64,000 nt of DNA from Pseudevernia furfuracea (taxonomy: Eukaryota; Ascomycota; Lecanoromycetes; Lecanorales; Parmeliaceae): the NCBI GenBank assembly GCA_022315425.1, contig JAIUPT010000031.1, positions 372,001-436,000 of the forward strand, written 5' to 3'. Below are positions 56,343-64,000 of this stretch, in pieces; positions within the stretch are counted from its first letter, which is position 1; each line of letters starts with the position of its first letter. The notes below the pieces were generated by a model. It was given only the letters and a program-made list of their open reading frames with translations, was not told where the DNA came from and did not search any database. A program made the translations under genes and the position numbers.

Positions 56343-57116
56343 TTAAACAGCCTCCTCCATCTTGACAGCAGCTTCCTTGAATGAGCCGTCTATAGCGTAG
56401 GTGTCCTCACTCTCGATACCACTAGGCTCGCCAAAGACGTTGTTTCCGTCTTCGTCTGTGGCATTGTTCATGGTGACGAAGGGGTCATCGAGCTTCTTGT
56501 AATCGGTCTTCGTGCCTTTGCGAGGAGAGACGCGCTTGCTGACAGCGCCATTCATAGTCTTCTGGCGTTTGGCGGAAGGGGCAGGAGTGACAGGGGCCTC
56601 TCCATCGTCAGTCTCGGCGGCGCTCTCCTCGTCGTCGCTGTCATTGTTCACGGCAATGTCCGGGTTATCGCTGGAAGGTTCAGTACAAGATTCGATATTG
56701 CAGGAACACGCCCACCTTGTATCATCGCTCAGTATACCTCCACGCTTGCGAGCTTTTCCCTTGAACTTGTTCTGTTTGGTAGAAGGAGTAGCTCGCTTGG
56801 TGGTTTTGTTGATCTTGGCGGGAGTGGAGAAAGAATCGGTACTGGGTCTAAGATTAAAGCTAGCACCTTCCTTGCGAAGAGTGCTCAGGCGATAAGAGAC
56901 CGCACTGGCTGGAACGTTGGGACCTGTACAGCAAATTAATCGACTGTTTCCATGGTCTTGGCACCATGGTGTTGCTGAGTTTGAGGCAGACTCACCGAAG
57001 ACGGCAGCGATTTTCTTGCAATCCGGTGTTCCAGGAAAGAGAGCCAGGACCGCAGCGATGAGTTTGGCGTTGTTCTCAGGCTTCTTCCAATCGACTGCTG
57101 GTAATCCCTGGACCAT
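56343..57116 (-). CDS. SANT/Myb-like cluster protein 10
   Basis: Exons 56996-57116, 56716-56923 and 56343-56670 give 218 aa. The domain reads DWKKPENNAKLIAAVLALFP, CKKIAAVFG and, after a phase-1 intron, PNVPASAVSYRLSTLRKEG. The tail is basic (INKTTKRATPSTKQNKFKGK), then acidic (NNDSDDEESAAETDDGEAP), with an NLS-like AKRQK. Intron 2 (56671-56715, 45 nt) is in frame without stops and has a GTGGGC donor, so it may be optional. The phase-1 intron after A-V-F-G matches members 9, 11 and 12. Confidence 0.75.
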   Translation of the reverse strand: MVQGLPAVDWKKPENNAKLIAAVLALFPGTPDCKKIAAVFGESASNSATPWCQDHGNSRLICCTGPNVPASAVSYRLSTLRKEGASFNLRPSTDSFSTPAKINKTTKRATPSTKQNKFKGKARKRGGILSDDTRWACSCNIESCTEPSSDNPDIAVNNDSDDEESAAETDDGEAPVTPAPSAKRQKTMNGAVSKRVSPRKGTKTDYKKLDDPFVTMNNATDEDGNNVFGEPSGIESEDTYAIDGSFKEAAVKMEEAV

Positions 57117-58823
57117 CTTGGCGCGAATACGTCAGTAAACTGGATGTGACTTCTGGAGTAGAAATCGTGGGTAGAGAGGTTATCTTGCTTGGAAAAAAGG
57201 GTGCAGAGGTTGAGTAAAAGACGGAAAAGGTGATCGTGTCAGGAGGAAAAAAGGCGATTTGAACCGAGTTGAATGTCGCTCACGAAGCTTCAACAACATG
57301 CAACGAAGAAGACTCACCTTGTTGTGTTATTTTCAGTGATTCGAAGATGTTTGTGAGAGGATGGAAGCTCAAGAATCTCAGCGATAGCAAGGGATTGAGA
57401 GTAGTTCAAAGAATGTTCAAAGGTGAGAAGTGAGTGTGTGAAAGAAGAGGTATTGAAACGGAGGAGCCGCTAAAACTCACTTAGGTCACGGTTGGTTTCC
57501 GAAGATCTAGCGAAATAATTCGAGCTTTCTCAAGTCGGCAGCGATGGAGTCATTACGTCGCTGCGGTCTTGGAAAAGCGCCCCATACTGGAAAAGACCTC
57601 GTGGACAGCTCTGGCATTAAAAAAGAAGTCTCTGGGGTTCACAGAGGCGTTTACGAGTGCGTAAAGAGCTGCTGTTATGTCCTGCCGCTCTATCATAGCA
57701 TGAGCTTGCTACCATACACGGGCTGGTCGTAGCAGGCTCTTAGAGAGCATCTTCCCAGCTATAGCAGTCTGTGTCCAACAGAATATTTCCAATATGTACC
57801 CTGAGACCACAAGAGCGCTCGAGCTCGTCCAAAAGGATACAAAGCCGGCTGTCTTTTCCCTAGTTCCCCACTGTCTCATGTGCTGATAGAGATTGACTGG
57901 GCAAGCATTTGCAGTGCCTCCGCTTTGACCACCCAATATGCACTCTTCTAATGGCTGTCTGAAGGGAGTCCCCTGCAGTCTCCTTTTTTCGAGTCTCTGC
58001 AGCAGGCATAAGTGACTCACATATGCAGCAGTATATACAGGAGCCTATAAAAGATGCGATGAGGTTCAAGCAAATGGAAGTTTCCCAGCCTATCGTAGCG
58101 CAGAGAACGGCCCCGCTTTAGCTTTTAGCCGCACGCTATTTTATGCGTCTTAGCGGAGACGATCCTTGAGCTTGGCATTTAATGGACGACATGTCATTTT
58201 CTGCAGCATCACCGAATATGATACCAGATGATACCAGATACATAGACCTCAACAGTCATGCCTCGCAATTCCCGCATGTTCGCAGTATCCGCACACGTAT
58301 CGAGAACGGCTTCGATATATTGCAGCAATCTAGAAAGTCGGACAAGATCGAATCCCCGGCACTTGTTGAGGCGAACCTTGCCATCCAACTTGGCCAATCT
58401 CTTCAAACCTCGCTGCCGTCTACGCAATGCCCACCTCTCTAGCCTTGACCAAGGGAAGGCCCCCGTTGTAGCAACTTGTCCACTTTGGTAGCGTGGGCAT
58501 TGCCATTCACATACACAGAGACTAGCGCCCCGCTTCTTCATCTTTGGTCTTCTTCCTCACACTCTCTTCCACTCAATACATCTCCCTTTCTCTTAACAAC
58601 CGTCTCTCTTTTGACCATTCTATTCATCTCAATACTTCCCTTTCGATTCCAATACTAGCTTTCAGTCATTGCAGCTCCACCCTGACGTACAGACACAAAG
58701 TCCCTTCAACTTCCTCTTACCCCCTCTTTTCCTTTTCAGCTCAGCTTAGCTTCGCTACTTTCAACCACTGAGACTTCAATCAACAATCTCTACGATCAAA
58801 TCATCAAACATTAAACGACCAAG
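57117..58823. other. Divergent intergenic region between cluster genes 10 and 11
   Basis: About 1.7 kb contains the two promoters. A C/T-rich leader occupies about 58540-58823 upstream of gene 11. Short frames at 57544-57732 and 58182-58491 have no support. Confidence 0.45.
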
Positions 58824-59621
58824 ATGCCCGTCAAATGGACCCCCGAGATTGATCAAATAGTAAGCCCCTCTCACCTCCCCTCTCATTTCTCGCTCCTCAG
58901 CTCTCGCTCTCAAGATAAATTCTGCCATGACGCTAATGTTCATGTGAAGCTCTTGCTCAAGATCCTCGAGACCTCTGACGTTTCCCCGAAATGCACTGAA
59001 ATCGCTCAGAAATGGCGTAAATCCTTCCCACGCTTCTTCACGTCTTTATGCCAATAAAACTGCTCCAGCTCCCGGCCTAGACCGTCCAACTCCTCGTGCG
59101 ATCTCCGAGCGCATTTTCAAGATACGCGCGATGGCTAAGGCATCGGGTACCGCTACCCATTTCTCCGTCCCCTCTGCCAACCCCGGCACACCACGCAAGA
59201 AGGGCGCAAATGGCATCGCCAAGAAAGCTACACCGAAGAAGGCCAACGGGACCAAAGGAGGAGCAGGCAAGCGCAAGCGTGGTGGCGGGATGAGCGATGG
59301 GTATGTCCACCTACTCGTATACCTTAGTTCGACCTGCAATACTGATTTTTCCAAAGGGAAGCCAGCGGCGACGACTCCGAACCTAATAGCTTCAAGTCTG
59401 ACGACAATGGGTTTGATTTCAGTGATGACGAGGCCCCCAAGAAGAAGGCAAAGGTCAACAGCGCAGCCACGGCCAAGGGCAAGGGCAAGGGCCAAGACAA
59501 GAGCCCGGTCAAAGTGGAAGAGGAAGACGAAGAGGCGGAGAATAAGACCATCCATGACAAGGGCTATGAAAATGCATTCGGGGGAGACGATGGTACAGAC
59601 GTGGCCGACTATGCTTTCTGA
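58824..59621 (+). CDS. SANT/Myb-like cluster protein 11
   Basis: Exons 58824-58859, 58950-59016, 59069-59300 and 59357-59621 give 199 aa. The domain reads MPVKWTPEIDQI, after a phase-0 intron LLLKILETSDVSPKCTEIAQ, and after a phase-1 intron LDRPTPRAISERIFKIRAMA. The tail is Lys/Gly/Ala-rich (ANGIAKKATPKKANGTKGGA, AGKRKRGGG), then acidic, with a second basic run of KGKGKG and a final FGGDDGTDVADYAF. It is the second plus-strand member. Its third-helix sequence is closest to member 12, which lies beside it on the other strand. Confidence 0.75.
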
Positions 59622-60197
59622 GGAATAGGCAAAGGAATTGGAAGGAAGCTTGAGGGAAATCAAGGTGGCAAGCAAATTGGTCCCTCATTCCTCCACGAAG
59701 GCCTTTTGCCATTTCATGGAAGCTACGAGATAGAGAGGAGCGCTCCATCATGTATCTTACGTACGGCATCGTTATGCGAGCGGACCCTGCAGAGCGAGGA
59801 GCGATGCAAGTCCATACAATGCAGCCAGAATGGGCGGTGGCTTATTACATAGCATGGCATGGCATGGCGCTACAGCGAAAACTTCCAATGACTCCAGACT
59901 ACTTTCTACATGATCTGTTCGAGTGAATACGGAAGCACACTCATTGACCATGGAATGCACAGACCGTCTCTGCTTTTGCGTTTGATACCCTATGGATTTG
60001 CACGCTCCTCCATCAAGCTAAACCACAATTTTTTTCCATCAACCTCCATCCACGAGCACCTATCAAGACCATTCCAATACCAACACACCAGTCCCAACCA
60101 GGCACGGATCCATCCAACCGAGCCGGCCGAGCCAGCCAAAATCCCCAGCTCCAAAGCTCAAGCCGGCCAGCCGGATGGAATCCCTCACATTGCCCGA
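59622..60197. other. Convergent intergenic region, no gene
   Basis: This interval holds the 3' flanks of cluster genes 11 and 12. A short GGCAT repeat (CATGGCATGGCATGG) lies at about 59852. Nothing else is supported. Confidence 0.5.
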
Positions 60198-61187
60198 TCA
60201 AGCGTACTCGGTCCCACCGTTCCCCTCTGCGGCATCATCAGTCTCCTCGTCGCGCACCGTCACCCCCTTCCCCTTTCCCTTACCAGCATTAGCAGTCTTG
60301 GCCTTCTTGCTCGGCGTCTGCATCTCAACCTCCACCTCCTCATCATCGACCTCACCGTCCCCACCGCCATTGCCATTGCCACGAGACGCAGCAACCGCAT
60401 TCGGCAACGAACTACCTCCCTTGCCCTCTCCGTTGCCCTTCTTGGCGGTACCGTTAACAGTGCGCTTGGCGCCAGCAACGGGGTTCTTGTTAGCGGTGGT
60501 GGCGGCCTTCTTGCCAGCTGGAGAAGGGGTGGCGGTGGCACCGGGAGCACGCTTGGCGGGAGTGTTGCGTTTGTTGCGTTGGGGGAGGCCGAGACCGGCA
60601 CTGGCGCCGGCGGCTGGGGTGGAGGCGTCTTCGGCCATGGAGCGGAGTTTGGCGATGCGGTGGGTGAGGGCTTTGGGGGTTACGTCTGTTTTGGGGGGGG
60701 GGGAGAGATTAGTATGCTGCGATGTGCGAGAGATTTGTGGTGAGTGGTGTTGAATGGACAAGGAGGAAGGAGGATGTAGATCGGTTGGATGGATGTTTCT
60801 GGTGAGAGACCATGGCGATGGTGACGGCAAAGGTAACAATAGAGACAACAGATATGCGCAGGATTGGATAACCGGATTCTGCAAAAACGAAACAGTATAT
60901 GCTGCTCAATGCTCCTGGCTCAATATGGCTGTGCATCGCGACAGTGAAGAAATAGAGAGAGAAATTACCATTTCCCATAGCTAAAGCAAGCGCAGGGTAG
61001 TCAAGCTTGACATTGTGGATCTTCAACACGTGCATGAAGAGCTGCAATAGAAGTCAGCACATCATATAACCACACGAGACAAGTCAGATCCAAGAATTAG
61101 GCGGCAGAAAGTGTTGCTGCTTAAGTCCCAAATGGTAAAGGCGGTGTGAGGACATACCTTTGCATCAGCATCAGGACCCCACTGCAT
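60198..61187 (-). CDS. SANT/Myb-like cluster protein 12
   Basis: Exons 61158-61187, 60969-61041 and 60198-60685 give 196 aa. The domain reads MQWGPDADAK, after a phase-0 intron LFMHVLKIHNVKLDYPALAL and AMGN, then after a phase-1 intron DVTPKALTHRIAKLRSMAED. The tail is histone-H1-like (RNKRNTPAKRAPGATATPSP, AGKKAATTANK, KRTVNGTAKKGNG), then has acidic DDEEVEVE, a TPSKKAKTA NLS-like site and an acidic end. The N-terminal WGPDADAKL is nearly the same as WNGDADAKL of member 2, 20 kb away. Confidence 0.77.
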
Positions 61188-62858
61188 TCTGGCGGTAATT
61201 TTCACGGTGACTTGAGCTTTAGTTGCGTAGGAGGCAAGGTCGCAAATGTAGCGACGCTGCAAGAGCTGATAGCTTGTGGTGGAAGAAGTGTGATGGTCGA
61301 AGGGTAAGATGTTGTGAAAGTGAGAAATGTTTGGGTTTGGTGACGAGAATTAATGGGAGTTGAAGGATTTGAAGGATGGAAGGTTGTAAGAGTGAAGAAG
61401 TGTTGGGGTTGATCGAGGAGATTCACGAAGATTGAGAGGTGCGAGGTTGTAAGAGTGAGGAAGAACCGGGGGAAGAAGGATAGTTTGTGGTGAGCGTGGG
61501 TTGTTCACCTGCCACTGTGTTGTGGTGAAGCGAAGGATTGCGTAGGGACGGGATTTTGCTTGGAATAGTTTGCCCAAGTCTGATCAAATCTGACAGGAAG
61601 TGCCTCGAAATCTGGTTCTGCACACTTGGTGTCTCTAGTCTAAAGTCCTTGACTTTGTAAGGTGCAATTTCCTCGTCGGCGAGTCTCTATGAACTGCAGC
61701 TTCTCATACCAAGCACGATAGGGCGCAGTCACAACTGATCCTGGGTTCCTCAACACAGTACTTCATCAATGTCGGTGAGCTTGTAGCACGGTCGTGAGAC
61801 CCTTGAAGCGTTGTACTGCCTTGAAGAAAATCAGTAACAGGACTTCGGAGAGGGTTTTGCAGCAGATAGGAATTTTGAGGGCCGATGTTCGCAGTGATGG
61901 GATAGGACTGAAACTTTCACCCTATCAAGATTAGAGCTGGGGCTTCAGGTGGGAGCTGTTATGAAGGGCCCCAAACACGGATACACTTGCTGATATGCAA
62001 AGTACAGATCGTTATTGCGGCTGATACGCGTTCCCAAATTACAGTCATCCATCTGCTGTGTAGCGACGGGCAGGGTACAAGAAACGCTTATGAATCGACG
62101 CAATACATCAATACATAGGTATTGTATTATTGACACTGCATTGCGCCACGAGATAGATGATTCAACGGGACGCTCGGACTTCGACCAGACATTTTAAGTC
62201 GAGCGGCTCTGCTCGGGCTCATTGTTGACGAATGATGAAACAACGATGCCCACTATTTGCCGACTATGTCTGTGCTTTGGCTCTTTCGATAAACTTGGGC
62301 TACACAGATGTAAGTATAAATGTGTAATTTGCCCGGCACGATAGACAAGAATCTGCTTAGTCAGGCATATATCGTCACGTGACCGCGGCTGGAGTCAAGG
62401 GGCAATCAAACATGCAAGTGGTGGCAGAAGCAGCCGAGTACTAATTAGCAATCCGCAAGCATCAGGAGCATCTATACCCAGAAAAATTTGTTACGTCAGC
62501 ATCAGACACGATCCGGGTCATGACTGGTAAAGGAGAAGCACGTCTACACTGAACATTTTGGGTACTCTCTAGCTTCCTGTGAGGCATGCTGCAGTATCTG
62601 AGGTCTTATGATGTTTTGATGACTTACAGGATGTGTCCAGGCTCTATTCGATCCTCTCAGGAATAGATTCTTGCTAAATCGACTGATGAACAAAAGTGCG
62701 GTACCGAATTGACTGGCGAGTAAGATACTACAACGTTATGAGACACCGCTGCACATAAAATACCGTTCAATCTGAATATTTTGAGACGTAGGTCTTAGGC
62801 GGCAAGGCCTCAATTAAGACCAACGGCTCAATTGATGGTCATACACCCATAATCAGAT
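61188..62858. other. Intergenic region, no supported gene
   Basis: This lies between the array and the last gene. The first 400 bp on the minus strand contain short diverged T/C-rich repeats (AACCTCG/ACCTTCC types, near 61370-61460), probably the upstream region of cluster gene 12. No further gene or RNA was seen. Confidence 0.45.
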
Positions 62859-63698
62859 ATGAATCGTGTTACTCAACGTTCGCAATCAGTTCCTCCATTT
62901 GCGAACTTATCTACCGTTCAAGGTTCACGCGTTTCTAAATCGCGTGACTCAGGGCGCCAGAATTCCCTTGGCCGGCGCAATGGCAGGCTATCCTTTAATG
63001 ACTCGCCGACCTATCGTGACCAATGCAAGGAGGTCCAGTTGCACACACGGGGTGACACCAATTCGAGAGGCTCCGTTGGAGCTTCAGCGGACCCTCCGAT
63101 CCAAATTATCTTCAACCCGGATTTAGATCACTTCTTAGGGGTCGGTCAGTCGCTAAAAACATCTTTGACCATAACGTCAAATATGTATCTTAATATTCCA
63201 CCCATTATTTGACCCGGTGTTCAACTTGACAGTCAACCTGATGTTGAACGTGGGCTTAATGTCGCCACGGAACTTTATCAAATTGGAGTGGACAAAGGCT
63301 TGATTCCGTGTGTGATTCCGGAATGCCTCCCCCTTTGCAAGCGTCGCCACCGCCGTATCTTACCTTCGAAGCGTGAGGAGCAAGCCATACGTAAGGAGAT
63401 TCTTGAAAGGGCTGCTAAAGATCTATCCACCAGCCGCAGGGTCGAAAACCCCGGGGCTCCACACAAGGTGCTTGCGGCTTATGGTCGTGGAGAGATTGGA
63501 CTCGGTGGACACAGAGCAAGGACTCGGGAAGTGAGCAAAGAGCGTACGTGCGGGGAATGTATACAGGCCGGTCTGAAGTGTAAAACGGTTAGAAAAGACA
63601 AACCTTGGCGAAAAAGTCAGTGCGTAGAATGTGTCCAGCGCAAGAAATCGTGCGGCCTGGACAGATCGAGATGGATTGGAGGATATTCGCCAGGTTAA
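62859..63698 (+). CDS. Hypothetical protein with C-terminal Zn2Cys6-like motif
   Basis: Exons 62859-63184 and 63233-63698 (48-nt intron, GTATCT...GACAG, matching phase 2) give 263 aa. The N-terminal half is Ser/Arg/Asn-rich (VSKSRDSGRQNSLGRRNGR). The second half has CVIPECLPLCKRRHRRILPS, a charged helix (KREEQAIRKEILERAAKDL) and then CGECIQAGLKC and CVECVQRKKSC separated by 13 residues. This is C-x2-C-x6-C twice, the spacing of fungal binuclear zinc clusters but with a slightly long linker. The motif lies at residues about 215-255, whereas such transcription factors usually carry it near the N terminus. DNA binding is possible but unproven. Confidence 0.6.
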
Positions 63699-64000
63699 GA
63701 AAGACGTGAGGAGCCTGGAGAATTGCATTCACTAAACAAAACACATCTAATGTTGTACATCTTTATCCAGCTTCTTCGCCAAGATTGAAGGAAAACGACA
63801 CTGAATCTGTTCATCCATCTAATTTAGCCAGGTTCTAGAGCACTAGCATTGCTCACGACAATGGAAACCCTTAAACCCTACTCATAAAAGCAACTCGGCA
63901 ATAACCTCGTTCTGAACATGGTCTCGATCCACACTCGCACCGATAAGTACTTGCATATCCTAACGGTTATAAAGCCGTGAAAACGCTGTATATAATTGAC
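63699..64000. other. Right-edge sequence, no feature seen
   Basis: No convincing frame or RNA gene was seen in the last 302 bases. They include the 3' flank of the zinc-motif gene. Confidence 0.5.

Overview
The window is nuclear DNA of a filamentous ascomycete (Pezizomycotina; the class cannot be fixed from the sequence, Dothideomycetes- or Leotiomycetes-like). The evidence is many short introns (about 45-80 nt) with GT/GC donors and CTNAC-type branch sites, close divergent gene pairs, and clear fungal orthologues: CNS1, SSA-type HSP70, HSF1, CWC27, URA4, RFC3, ARC18, NOP2, GET5, cofilin and HSP60. No rRNA, tRNA, CRISPR array or intact transposon was seen.

Region 1 (0-12 kb) is rich in heat-shock genes. 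The Hsp70/Hsp90 co-chaperone gene CNS1 and a cytosolic HSP70 ending in EEVD are divergent and share a 617-bp promoter with a heat-shock element. Next come HSF1, which encodes the factor that binds such elements, and the cyclophilin gene CWC27. Mitochondrial HSP60 lies 20 kb further on.

Region 2 (13-24 kb) holds a seven-exon dihydroorotase with a possible one-base lesion, a secreted aspartic-protease-like gene, and a local family of small unknown proteins with a W-x-D-I-x-x-Q-L-R-R motif (three intact copies, one decayed). RFC3 and ARC18 follow as a divergent pair.

Region 3 (24-33 kb) is housekeeping: NOP2 and GET5 (divergent), cofilin and HSP60. Region 4 (33-36.6 kb) is repeat-rich: an 18-bp minisatellite, a 144-bp tandem duplication, older 69- and 163-bp repeats and a poorly resolved gene.

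Region 5 (36.6-61.2 kb) is the most interesting part. It is a tandem array of ten well-supported and two tentative genes for small, probably nuclear proteins. Each has one short SANT/Myb-like helical domain (an LL helix, then [LVI]-[DN]-[YFW], then R-x3-[LM/K]) followed by a basic, acidic or low-complexity tail. The members differ strongly in sequence, but several share intron positions and phases, which argues for repeated local duplication. Interspersed are a small basic Ser/Ala/Lys protein and an unrelated four-exon gene. The window ends with a gene whose Zn2Cys6-like cysteine motif is at the C terminus. Gene models were assembled by eye from reading frame, splice consensus and phase.
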